Positions 33,727 to 45,309 of a DNA stretch of 64,000 nucleotides are shown here, one piece after another (the stretch's first letter is position 1; each line of letters opens with the position of its first letter). The DNA is from Cryptomeria japonica (lineage: Eukaryota; Streptophyta; Pinopsida; Cupressales; Cupressaceae), in assembly GCF_030272615.1 (NCBI RefSeq), contig NC_081408.1:60842114-60906113 (forward strand), read 5' to 3'. The position numbers and the translations under genes are program-made. The notes under the pieces are model-generated. The model was not told the origin of the DNA, did no database searches, and saw only the letters and a program-made list of their open reading frames with translations.

Positions 33727-36700
33727 ATGGCAACTAACAATTCAAGTTCATCCATTTCTTGTGGAGCTATCTTTTGAAGGTATATTCTGAGGTTTGATGG
33801 AACAAATTACACAGTATGAAGATTTAGATGGCAAGGAAATTTGGGAGATCACACAAAATGGTGTCACACCCTATAATTCAGGATCTGGCAATCCTCCTCT
33901 GGCAAACCTGGACAAGGAGCTTGAGAATGATTGTAGAGAAAGAGAAGCCCTTTTGTGTGCACTTTCTGATCAACAAATAATGGGATTAATTGACAATTCA
34001 TCTGGAAAAGCTATATGAGATAAGTTGGAGACTCTTAATGAAGGTGACCCTACAGTGAAGATTGCTAAACTTGATGGTTACCAGGTGAGCTATGAAAACC
34101 TAAAGATGGAAGAAGATGAAAGGATTATTGCATTCATGGAAAGGGTAAATGAGATTGTTATGGGAATTCAATGTTGTGGTGGAACTCTGAGTGAATATGA
34201 AATTGTTTCTAAAGTCCTGAGAGCCCTACCACCGGCTTATAAAATGAAGGCTGCTCCTATTAATGAGTTGAGAACAATGGCTAACACATCTTTCAATAGA
34301 GATACTTTGGTTGGGAAACTATCTTCTTTTGAGCTTGATGCATTTAGACCTTCTGGAGCTATGAAGACTGAACCTACTTTTCATGCATCTACATCTACAA
34401 CTAGTAAGCAAGAATGGAAAGCTTTATATGCAAAGGAGTTAGAAGATATAAAAAGATCAGATGATGAGTTTGAGCAACTTGAAGCACTATTTGCTAGAAG
34501 AGTACCTAAAGGACTGGTAGGAAGTGAGTATGAAGGAAAGACACCTTTTACATGTTTTGCATGTAATAAGATTGGTCACTTTGCATCTAGATGTCCTGAA
34601 AGGAATTCAAGATTTAAAGAAAGAGTTAAAAGATCACTTAGGCCTAACCTTGGATATCAGAACAAGTATAAATACAAGAAAAACATAGACAAATCATACT
34701 ACATAGCGGATGAGGAAGGTATCACTGATTCAAATGATGAACCGGCAGAAGACTCTGCTATTGGATTTGGCAATGGGAAGGAATGGGTGTTCCTGGCTAT
34801 CAAGGAAGATGATCCGACACTGGAAGAGAATGTAGTTGAGGAGAAGGCACTTTTTGCTAAAATTGAAGACAAAGATGAATGGGTAATCGACAAAGGTTGT
34901 TCACATCATATAACTGGAGATAAAGGAAATTTTTTGTCTTTGCAAGAATTTGATGGTGGTCTAGTTAGATTTGGAGATGACAAGGCATGTCTGATCAAAG
35001 GAAAAGGAACTATATCATTGGATGGTAAGAACAATACTGACAATTTTTATTATGTTGAAGGTTTAGGACAATTGGTAGATAAGGGTTTTCAATTACAGTT
35101 CAAGGATGGAAAATGCAAAATCATTAATAGATCTGGCTTGGAGATTACAACAGGTACACAGACAAAAAGTAATATATTTCATTTAAATTCTAGTGAGAAG
35201 ACATGTTTGATTACACAGATTAATGAGAGTTGGCTATGGCATAAAAGGTTGTGTCATGTGAATTTTGATTGCATTGTGAAGATCAGTTCAACTAAGACTA
35301 TTAGGGATCTAAGATTATGAAGCCCTATAATCCAGTATGTAAAGAATATCAAATGGGTAAACATGTCAGAACCTTTTTTATGAGTATACAAGATAAATCA
35401 AATGACGTTCTTGATCTTATTCATACTGATTTGTGTGGCCCTGCTAGAGTTAAAAGTTTTTATGGTGATAAATATTTCATGCTAATCATTGATGATTATT
35501 CTAGAATGATGTGGGTTACTTTTTTGAGAGAAAAATTTGAAGCATTTGAAAAGTTTAAAATCTTTAAGGCTAAAGTGGAAACTAAGATAGGATTGAAGAT
35601 TGAATATTTGAGATCAGATCATGGTGGAGAATTCACATCCAGTGAGTTTAATAACTTTTGTGACAAGCATGGTATAAGAAGACAATTTTCTACTCCCCAG
35701 ACACCTCAGCAGAATGGAGTTGTGGAAAGGAAGAATATAACTATCTTGGATGCTGCTAAAACAATGATGATGGAAGATAATCTACCTCATATCTACTAGA
35801 GAGAAGCAGTGAGTACGATGGTTTATACATTCAATAGAGTACATATTAAAGGAGAAACCGGTAAGACACCTTATGAATTATGGTTTGGCAATACACCTAC
35901 AGTTAAGTATTTCCGAATTCTTGATAGTAAATTTTATATCAGGAGAGATGATATTATTGGGAAAATTGATTCTAGATGTGATGAAGGCATATTTATTGGT
36001 TACTCTAATGAAAGCAAAGCATATAGATGTTATAACAAGAGATTGCAGATAATTGTGGAGAGTTCTAATGTCAAAGTAGATGAGCTGAACAAAAGTCAAA
36101 TCAGAGTTTATGAGAAGGAACCAACAGTGGAAATGATTATATCTGAACCGGTAGCACCTTTACCAGAACAGAGAGTTGAACCAGTTACTCTGGCAACATC
36201 AGAGAATTCTACAGTAACTGAAGAACAGGGAAGAGGAACAAAAAGTCAGAAGACTCCTAGGTATGTGGGATTGAATCATTCTGAAGATCAAATCATTGGG
36301 GATAAGAGAAATGGAGTGATGACAAAAAGGAGACTGACAACTAATGAGGTATGTTTAATTTCACAAGTTGAACTGGTATCAGTAATTGAGACATGTAAAG
36401 ATGAACATTGGTTGAAAGCTATGGAAGAAGAGTTAGATCAGATTGAGAAAAATAACACATGGACTTTGGTCCCTGCCTAAAAATAAAAATGTTATTGGAA
36501 CTAAATGGGTTCTTAGAAATAAATTGAATGAAGATGGTCAAGTTATAAGGGATAAGGCTAGATTGGTTTGTAAAGGATATTCTTAGAAGGAAGGAATTGA
36601 TTATGGAGAGACTTTTGCACCCGTAGCTAGGATTGAAGCTGTAAGATTATTTCTTGCCTATGTTGCTTATAAAAACTATAAGGTTTATCAGATGGATATT

Positions 36701-37904
36701 AAATGTGCATTTTTGAATGGGGATCTTGATGAGGAAGTTTATATTGAGCAACCTAATGGTTTTTTACTATCAGATGATATAGATATGGTTTGTAGGTTAA
36801 GGAAAGCTTTATATGGATTGAAACAAGCACCTAGATCTTGGTATGCAAGGTTGGATAAATATCTTTTGAAGCTTGGTTTTACTAAGGGTAGTGTTGATAG
36901 TAATTTATATTATAAAACCACTGATGATGATATACCGATTGTTGAAGTATTTGTTGATGACATTATCTTTGGAGATGAAGATAATTTATGCATAGAATTT
37001 TCTAAGAATATGGAGAAAGAATTTGAGATATCTATGATTGGTAAGATGAATTTTTTCTTAGGTTTGCAGATTACTTAGACTGACAAAGACATTTTTATCT
37101 GTCAAACTAAATATGCTAAGGAATTGTTGAAGAAATTTGGTATGGGAGATTCTAAACCGATAAGTACTCCTATGGTTACAAGTGAGAAATTGATAAGAAA
37201 AGATATTTCTGCACCAATAAATCCTACAAGATACAAATCTATGATTGGAGGTTTGCTTTATTTGACTCAGACAAGGCTTGACATTATGAATTCTATTTGT
37301 ATTGTTTAAAGATTTTAGAGTGATCTTAGAGAAAATCATGAGATGGTGGTGAAAAAGGATTTTAGATATTTGCAAGGTACATCAGAATATGGCTTGTGGT
37401 ACCCTAAGGATGATAACTTTACTTTATGTGCATATACAGATGCTTATTGGGTTGGAGATGTTGATGATCGAAAAAGTACTTCCGGTGGAGCTTTCTTTCT
37501 TGGAAAGAAGTTGGTTTCATGGATCATTAAGAAACAATCATGTACTTCTCTATCTACTTGTTGAATCTGAGTATGTTGCTGCTGCTGCTAACTGTACACA
37601 AGTTTTATGGATGAAACAAATGTTGAAGGATATAAAAGTGGATTGTGATGCACTGGTAGTTATTCACTGTGATAACTCTGTTGTTATTGATATATCAAAG
37701 ATTCCGGTATTTCATTGTAAAACAAAGCACATATCTATCAAGTACAAATTTTTGAAGGAGAAGGTGGAAGCAAATAAAGTTAGACTAGTTTATGTGAACA
37801 CTAAAGAGAAGATTGCAGATATTTTCACTAAACCTTTGTCCAAGAAATCATTTGAATACCTGAGAGATAGATTGGGAGTTTTTGCCCCTCTGGTAGAGAC
37901 TTGA
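33727..37904 (+). pseudogene. copia 1 gag-pol polyprotein (broken)
   Basis: Domains in order: gag start (MATNNSSSSIS), gag core with a CCHC knuckle CFACNKIGHFASRC (about 34,555), protease, GAG-pre-integrase (SWLWHKRLCHVNF), integrase core (HTDLCGP, IDDYSRMMWVTF, FSTPQTPQQNGVVERKN), RT ([29 protein letters not shown]) and RNase H (YTDAYW, SEYVAAAANC, TKHISIKYKFL), ending IADIFTKPLSKKSF. The protease motif is IDKGCSHHI, with Lys in place of the Ser/Thr after the catalytic Asp. Breaks include TGA near 33,776, 33,816 and 34,018, TAG at 35,797, 36,587 and 37,076, TAA/TAG near 37,307, and frameshifts near 33,830, 35,318, 36,477 and 37,562. Confidence 0.9.
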
Positions 37905-38248
37905 TTGATGCAGTTTGGCATCAGTCTGACATGCACTATCAAAGATACTATTCATTCCGACATTGATGTGGGATGCTACTGCTCAGGGGGTGTAGTCAGC
38001 TTTGAGATTCAGAGGTTTATCTTTTTGCTTTGATATTTTTGATAGATTTCTAGCATTGATGTCAAAGGGGGAGTGGTACTGATGTGAAAAAGAAAAAGGA
38101 AAAAGAAGTGAAAGAAATGGAGAGTGATACTCAGAGCTATATGTGGGAGTTTGTTGATTGTCTTCCACAGGGGGAGACTTGTTTGACATTTCTTGGTACT
38201 TAGATGTTTTTCACATCTGGTGTTCCCATCAATGCCAAAGGGGGAGAT
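37905..38248 (+). other. copia 1 3' leader and polypurine tract
   Basis: Non-coding stretch between the pol stop and the LTR. It ends in CCAAAGGGGGAGAT, the purine tract that primes plus-strand synthesis. A second purine-rich AAAGGGGGAG near 38,066 resembles an auxiliary tract. Confidence 0.7.
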
Positions 38249-38628
38249 TGTTGGCCATTTTGTGGAATTGATTATGTGTTGCATTGATGTTTTGTCATTG
38301 ATGGCAACACTAGCTGTTTGGATGCTTTACCGACACCCTTCTAGTCTCGGTAGGATGAGCAGTTTTTGGTCAACTTGGATCCGACATGATCTGGTAGGCT
38401 TCGGTATAATCTGGTGATGGAATTGGCTTGTTCATGATACTTATACTCATATTTGATAAGTTGGTTTTGGTCTGGAGATTGGATACTATCTTTCTTGCTT
38501 AGAAGATTGGTTTCTGGTTCTGGCGAGGGTTTCACCAAAAGAGCTTTTGATGGAGTTTCAGGATGTTGTCGATGATCATGTTCAAGACTTGGTGGTTGGA
38601 GATCATTGTTGAAGCATGTGGAACTATA
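38249..38628 (+). mobile_element. 3' LTR of copia element 1, first 380 bp
   Basis: Matches 32,448 onward (TGTTGGCCATTTTGTGG...) with a small internal deletion, and breaks off at ACTATA, where the 5' LTR continues CTTGGTTCCG. Confidence 0.85.
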
Positions 38629-39856
38629 TGTGGGATGCAAAATTCATCTTCTATTAACAAAGTAATCAATTAGAAACAAGAGAAATCATGAATCCCTATC
38701 CTAATCAAAATTTAACAAACAATACAATGAAATAACACAACCAAGCAAAATAGGAATTATAAATGAAATAATAAAAACTCCCTATTCTGTGACTGCATAG
38801 AACTTGCATTGCTCTTCTCCTCTTCGTGGTATGATGGCTCTCAGATATTGCGCTGGTAACCTGCAAGTGACACAAAGATTCAAAGTTCGTGATTGTTGAA
38901 AATGGAGATTGGATGCTCAATTTATAGAAAATTGGATGAGATTGATTGAAAGGTGGAATAGATTGGTCAAGAGGTGTGAACTCAGGTGAGCTCAAATGAA
39001 AATTGATAGTTGAACTGCTAATTGTAGGAGTGAAACTCAATAGATTGAATGGATTAATTGAATTAACTGATTGAGAAAAAGCTGACTGAGGGAAGAAAAA
39101 TAATGATTGGAGGAAATAAAGAGGATGACAGAGAACTTAATTTAGAAAAAGCTAATTGAAAGATGGAAATAGAAGTTGAAGAGATAAATGATTTAATTAA
39201 TTAATTTAGCATGTGCTTGCATTTAGATTTAGATTATTAATTTAATCTTTGCATGAGATATTATTCAAATAATTGAATTTATTAATTCAATTTAGTATTT
39301 GAATATATTTAGAACTTGACTTTGATTTTCAATTTGGTTTTTGAAATCATGCACATGTAATTGAATTTGGAAGAAATTAGAAGAATATGAAATTAGAATT
39401 TGGGGATTTGGAATTGAAGAATTAATTAACTAATTAAATAATTTAAAGAAACTATTTAATTATTTAGAAATGGAATTTAATTAAATAATAAAGATTATTT
39501 AAATTAAAGGATTAAATCACAATTAATTAAATAATAAATATTTAATTAATATTTAGAAGAGGGTTGAATGACTAGGTGATCAGAGATAAAAATTAAATAA
39601 TTAGCAATTTATTTAAATAATAAAGATTATTTAAATTGGGGAATTAATCAGAATTAATTAAATAATAATTATTTAATTAATATTAGAAAATGATTAAAAT
39701 GATTAAAGAATAGGAAAATAGAATAATTAATAAGATGATGAGGAAATATGAAATTAGAAGAAATAGATTAATTAAATTAATTAAATAATAAAGATTATTT
39801 AATCAATTAGATGAATAATTAGTACATGATCAATGAGACATTTTTAGGTGTCTACA
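38629..39856 (-). mobile_element. 3' LTR of Tat-like gypsy element
   Basis: On the minus strand it begins TGTAGACACC at 39,856 and ends CCCACA at 38,629 (1228 bp). The purine tract CTCAAAGAGGGGCAAA lies just upstream at 39,857-39,872. The central part is very AT-rich with many TTAATTAA/ATTATTTAA repeats. Confidence 0.8.
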
Positions 39857-40132
39857 TTTGCCCCTCTTTGAGACAAAGTTGAAACGACAATGTTTCAAAG
39901 AAAAAGAAAATTTTTGCCCCAGTATGCCTTGGTATTGTTGTATAGTGTAAATATGCCCTCTTGGAGAAGGTGGTCAGAAAATTCCAAAATTGAGACCATG
40001 TTTTCGATATCAGTCAAATGAGCAAGGGCGTAAAATTTTGTGTGATTTCGAGATCGTTTGAGTAGGCTATGAGGTGTTTGAAGCTAGCGGGGACCACGGG
40101 CGTCAAGGTGTCAGAAAACCCTAATTTTGAGC

Positions 40133-40140
40133 TATAAATA
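40133..40140 (+). promoter_or_regulatory. TATA box for the antisense ORF
   Basis: TATAAATA about 100 bp upstream of the ATG at 40,234, on the strand opposite to gag-pol. Its position suits a promoter. Confidence 0.5.
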
Positions 40141-40233
40141 GAGATTTTTAGGTTTTCATTTGCTCATTTGCACTTTAGTAATTCCTTGGTTTTCTCTGCA
40201 ATTTGTGTGCTTTTTTCTAAGTATTTGATCATC

Positions 40234-42626
40234 ATGGCTGGTTATAGAGCTCAATTGCACCTATCTGGTCGAGTACGTTCATATCAGAGACCTCCTGGGA
40301 CTGGCGGCATGGTATTTTTCCAAATTTTTCCCGATATATGCCTGTTTTACGTCTGTTTTTCAAACAAATTTCCATGATCAATTTTTGCTATCTGTTACGC
40401 AATCGCTTGTCGAATTTCACGCATTAGTGTTAAGTGTATCGCAAATGCTTTAAATGCTACGCATGCGTCCTAAGTGTTACACATTAGTGTTATCATGCCA
40501 CATTCATGTATATCATTACACATAAGTGTTAATCATTACACATGCGCCCATTTCATTACACATTAGCTTAAATCATTACACAAGAGTCTTATTTGTACTG
40601 CATAAGTCATAACTATCATGCATTCGTTATATATGTAATTTTTTGTCATGCGTTTGAAAATATTTAAGTTTTTTGGGATTCGATATCTGATATTTGGATC
40701 ATTTTCTCGTTGCAAGAGAACATTGAAGTGTTATACTGCTGATAGAGCAGACCTAGTGGACTTGATCTTCGAGCTGACTTACCGGATGAGGAGATTGAGC
40801 ATATCCGACAACTTGGTCTATACCATGTTTTACATTTGCCAGAGGTTACGACCAACAGGGCCATGATTACAACTTTGATAGAGCGGTGGCATTTCGAGAC
40901 CTGTTCTTTTCATCTTCCGACTGGTGAGGCATCCATTACGCTAGAGGATGTATGACATATACTACATATTCCCATTCATGGTGAGAGAGTTATATATGAC
41001 CATGATGATGGCATTGCTAGACTATGTGCACTTTTCAATTGTGAGATTTAGGATTTTCAGATCAGTGGCCGTTATGACATCCCTTGGGCCCGATTAGACT
41101 ATGATGACTTGACTATTGTATTATGCAGTGTTGTCCGTGGTTTACTGATACCTGACAGAAGAGGTCATGGGTTTCCAGTTGGATGGGGCAGAGTGCTCCA
41201 TGATATGATTGTGCATTGTCGACTATATGCCTGGGGTCCTTGTCTTCTAGCCATATTATACTATCAGATGCGTGGTATAGTCTATCTGGGATACCGTTCT
41301 ATCAGTTGTAGTGTTACTTTGCTTCAGACATGGGCATGGGAGCACATTTCTATTTCTAGGCCTATCATTCATGTAGACTTGCAGCCTGGTGAGCCTTAGG
41401 CCTTCAGGTATACAACAGGTATCAGACACAGGGGTTCGGGGAACACCTTGTACTGGAGACATCAGTTTGACATATTGCGGCATTTTATTTGGAGACCTTA
41501 CTTAGATTGCCCCGGTTGGCCTGATGTAGTGCATTTGTCTTTCTGCCGACAATAGAGATATCTTATTGGGAGGACCTTTGAGACCCAATGGATTATTGAG
41601 ATGTATCTTCGAGGGTAGGTTCTCAAACAGTTTGGTGAGGTACATGTGACACCTGTGGTTATTGCCTATTTTGCTCGTGTATCACGAGAGGTATTTGATT
41701 GGGGTGTGTGCATATAGCCACATGTTGCTTCTGCTGAGTTCAATTCTCTGCAGCCATTACTCTGGGGTTGGGGTAGAGGTGGAGTGGATCCTGGGATGAT
41801 AGTGGAGTACGATGCGTGGTTTGCTAGGCACGGGCCAGTGCCTTTGACTGATCCTGCTATTCTGATTACAACACAACAGATTCGCCATCCTAGATAGCGA
41901 TTGAGGATAGACGAAGGGGAGAGAGCCGGAGGAGGAGGAGAGGGTGGAGCTGAGGGAGGAGATGGTGGAGATGAGGGAGGAGGTGGTGGAGATGAGGGAG
42001 GAGATGGGGGAGATGATGGAGATGAGGATGTAGACATTGGTGGGGACACCGAGTCTATTAGTAGTGAGGACGGCGATGATTCTTCTGATTCATCGAGCAA
42101 CGAGGATGGAGATGATGATGAGGATATGAAAGAGCTGGAGGATGTGCCTGGTGTTGAGGATGGGAGAGGACAAGTTGATGATGAGATGGAGACTCTTAGA
42201 GCGCGGGTTCAGAGTTTGGAGGACGAGGTCACCAGACAAGATATCGAGCGAGAGATGTATTATGCAGATTATGGTGCACTTGAGGCTGAGAGAGATCATC
42301 TCCAGAGGGAGAGAGATGAGGCAGTGCAAAGATGCCAGATTACTATGGATGCCTTCGATCATGTTTTTAGAGAAGGTACAGATGCACATGACCAGGCAAA
42401 TAGGTATTTCATTGCTACGCATGAGTCTATTTATTATCGGCAGGCATATGAGAGAGCCGTCCCTGAGGGTCAGAGAGAGCCTAGCTTTAGTGCATACATG
42501 GGGAGGAGATCGAGTAGATCTACTTCACAATGGACTAGCAGTGGTGGTGTTATGGGACCACCTCGACATCCTGGGGTAGGATCTAGTGGACAGGATCCAC
42601 CTACTGACAGAGGCAGTGTTGGTTGA
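40234..42626 (+). pseudogene. antisense ORF: plant mobile domain (PMD) protein
   Basis: Reads opposite to the element's gag-pol. The ATG at 40,234 starts MAGYRAQLHLSGRVRSYQR. A likely intron runs from about 40,312 to 40,716. The core shows the plant-mobile-domain pattern: TTLIERWHFETCSFHLPTGE, ITLEDV, a GRYDIPWARLDYDDL segment, WGPCLLAILYYQM, and LLQTWAWEHISISRP. The C-terminus is Gly/Glu/Asp-rich (41,906-42,130), then a coiled coil (RVQSLEDEVTRQDIERE), then a Ser/Gly tail. PMD proteins (MAIN/MAIL relatives) occur as host genes and in transposons. Interruptions in the core are one TGA and six TAG plus a frameshift near 40,750, so it is dead. Antisense ORFs downstream of pol are known in some Tat elements. 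Confidence 0.75.
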
Positions 42627-42672
42627 TCATGTTATCTGAACCTTCGGGCTTATTTATTGTATTCACACACAT

Positions 42673-42675
<3 letters not shown>

Positions 42676-42712
<37 letters not shown>
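42676..42712. repeat. (AT)n microsatellite
   Basis: Uninterrupted TA/AT dinucleotides just after the antisense ORF. Confidence 0.95.
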
Positions 42713-42715
<3 letters not shown>

Positions 42716-42845
42716 ATGCGGGTTTTGGTAATGATCTATGTATGTTTTATATGATGTTATGAGTTTTATGATGCATATCCATTTTAATTCTATATGATTC
42801 TAAATGCAATGGTAGTACATGTATGTAGTAATGATGTAAATGAAT

Positions 42846-42982
42846 GCAAATGACTCTATAATGAATGCTATAATGAATGTTAATGAACTCTATAATGATG
42901 AATTCAAATGAACTCTATAATGATGAAATGCAAATGAACTCTATAATGATGAAATGCAAATGAACTCTATAATGAAATGTTA
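42846..42982. repeat. 26-bp tandem repeat
   Basis: ATGAACTCTATAATGATGAA recurs at about 26-bp steps, four to five copies, the first ones degenerate. Confidence 0.85.
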
Positions 42983-45309
42983 GTCAGATTGATAGAGAGA
43001 AAAATTGATGATAGAATGAATGTTAGAAAGAATGCGATTTAGACAGAAGATGAGAAATAAACAAACTATCAATAAGCAATTGAGATGAGAATAAGAATGA
43101 ATTTGAATGAATCACGAACCTGTGTCACATATTTTATTGTGTCAATATATATTCAACACTGAGCCTTATTATTGAACAATGAAGTTTTAGCACATCAGGG
43201 TATAAGGAATCAAGATGTAAAGATATCTCATTAAAGAAACAAACACATAGTAGACAAGGAGTGAACCCTCCATTCCGGGAATTGCGTTAGGGGTTGAGGT
43301 ATGTGTGGCGATTTCACCTTGATGTGAAGGCTCTTATCACAGACACCCACTAGAGCAATTTCCCTAGAATTTCATCGGTTTACACCACAAACAACAAACA
43401 AAGAAAAAGATAATGCCCATCATAGATCCTCTAGTCACTTGTGGACATCCTTGAGTAGCATAAGAAAAATATCTGTCGCCAAATGATAAAAAGATAAAGA
43501 CTGACCTAGATAAAATTCAACAGCTATACTAACCTTGTGCCTTCGTTCTCAGTTATTTGATGTGATGGTTGATAATGTCTGATCTCAGAAAGTTGCGGAC
43601 CCCATTTAAGACTGACCTGTCTAATTTCGAGTGTATCCTCTTCTATTTAAGACAAGATAATGATCACATTGATATGGATATGATACGATTGATAAGATAG
43701 TTTGATAAGTTGATTGCAGATGTTTGACTGGATAGTCATATCCTTTGTTAACTTCGTGTGAAGTATTTGCTGGATATCTGCTAGGGTATTTGTTTCTCAC
43801 AAGACATTTTATTTCAAGTTTTTTTGATTGATCGATTTTCAATTTTTAGGTCTTTTCCAAGAGATTTTTCAGGATTTTGTAGATCGATATTTGGATGTTT
43901 TTGGTTGATATTTTTTTTTTCAGGATCATATTTGAATGTTTTTGGTTGATCTTTTCAGGATTGTATTTGAATGTTTTTGGTATTTTATATTTTTCCATGT
44001 TTTTGGATTTTGTGGTTTTCGATTTTTGTGGATTTTGAGTTTTTCAATGTTTTTTGGATTTTGAGTTTTTCAATGTTTTTGGACATTTTTTCAGGACTTT
44101 ATATGATTTTTTGGATTTTTTCAGGACTTTATACAATTTTTTGGATTTTTTCAGGACTTTATCTGATTTTTAGGATTTTTTCAGTTATGCCCCTAGTGTG
44201 CAGACCTGTATGATATGATGATCTGTAGAATGTATGTGGAGACAAATGAATATTTGACATGACCTATGTGAATACAATGTGTAGGATGAAGATGCATTTC
44301 CTATTCGAACAAGGTTGACTATGTTTGTTTTTGCATTTGAATACACCAATTGAAATGGAGGTGCAAAACATTTCATAGATAAGTGGTCAATCAATCTCTA
44401 AGGTCCTTCAGAACATTCATCTCAACACACTTAGTGACTAGGATTTACAAATGGAGACGCGGAAAACTTCCCCATTGGTTCTTGAAACTTTGATCTTCTT
44501 TTGCCCATGTGTGTGCAAATGCATTAATTCCCGCTCTTATGTTTACTAAAGATCCTTAGCATCCTATATGACTAGCTACATGAATTTTCTAACTTCAAAA
44601 GCATCCTAAATAGAGCCTCGCTGCCAGTAAGCCTTGAAAGCTTTGACGAGGTTATAGACTATAATTTCTCAAATATTGCTGCATTGCCAGTAGGCATTCA
44701 TAGCCCTGATGGAGTTACTTGCATGTTGCCATAGTCAAGATTTTTATTGCATTTGTATACATGATATTTCAGTTATATATCATTACTCTATTTGCCTTTA
44801 GATGGATATTTGGCATAGCTCTTTTTCTCTTTTTTCTTTTCTTTTCTTGCCTTGACTTGTAAGTAATGAAACCTACTTGGGTGTGACAATTACTGTGGCG
44901 CTAAAGTAGAATTTTAGATTTTTCACTAGTCATATGATCAACTAGGTGTCTAGAATGAATTAGAGATCTTCTTAATGTGTGAGATATAGCAATTGATATA
45001 TTGTGGGCTAAAAAGTCTCAAATAGGGAAATTGCTACCCACCCATAAGTAAAGCATCGTCACAGGGTAATGTTGAGAATGAATGACCTTATAACCTCAAA
45101 GACTTCATGTATGAATATCTAAGAAAGAAGATGACCCTTGTTTTCCTTAGATGCAAACAGATGATAAACTTGAACATTTGCCTTGTTTGATTGATGCTTC
45201 TATATGAAAATGTGGGAAGTTTAAGAATGCGATGCATCTAAAAAAGAAACTACATGTAATGCTGTGTTTTAAATGATATGATATGCAATGCGGAAAATAA
45301 AACCTAAAC
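42983..45309 (-). other. Tat element 3' non-coding region
   Basis: Lies between the integrase end and the antisense ORF. It has T-rich runs on the plus strand (43,810-44,185), including a 30-bp tandem repeat with TTCAGGACTTTAT at 44,091, 44,121 and 44,151. No gene is seen. Confidence 0.5.

Larger units (their letters stand above)
32448..38628 (+). mobile_element. Ty1/copia element 1 (left part; 3' LTR split)
   Basis: 5' LTR 32,448-33,668, primer site, gag-pol remnant, purine tract CCAAAGGGGGAGAT (38,235-38,248), then a 3' LTR starting at 38,249. The 3' LTR stops matching at GGAACTATA (38,628), where a gypsy LTR begins. The rest of the 3' LTR should lie beyond the window. Probable left target duplication: GTCAA at 32,443-32,447. 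Confidence 0.88.

Noticed and set aside
39180-39830. Replication origin or matrix-attachment region from TTAATTAA repeats
   Set aside because: It lies fully within the gypsy 3' LTR and only base composition supports it.
41666-42100. Pro/Ser-rich minus-strand ORF of 144 codons
   Set aside because: It is the complement of the Gly/Glu-rich tail of the plant-mobile-domain ORF.
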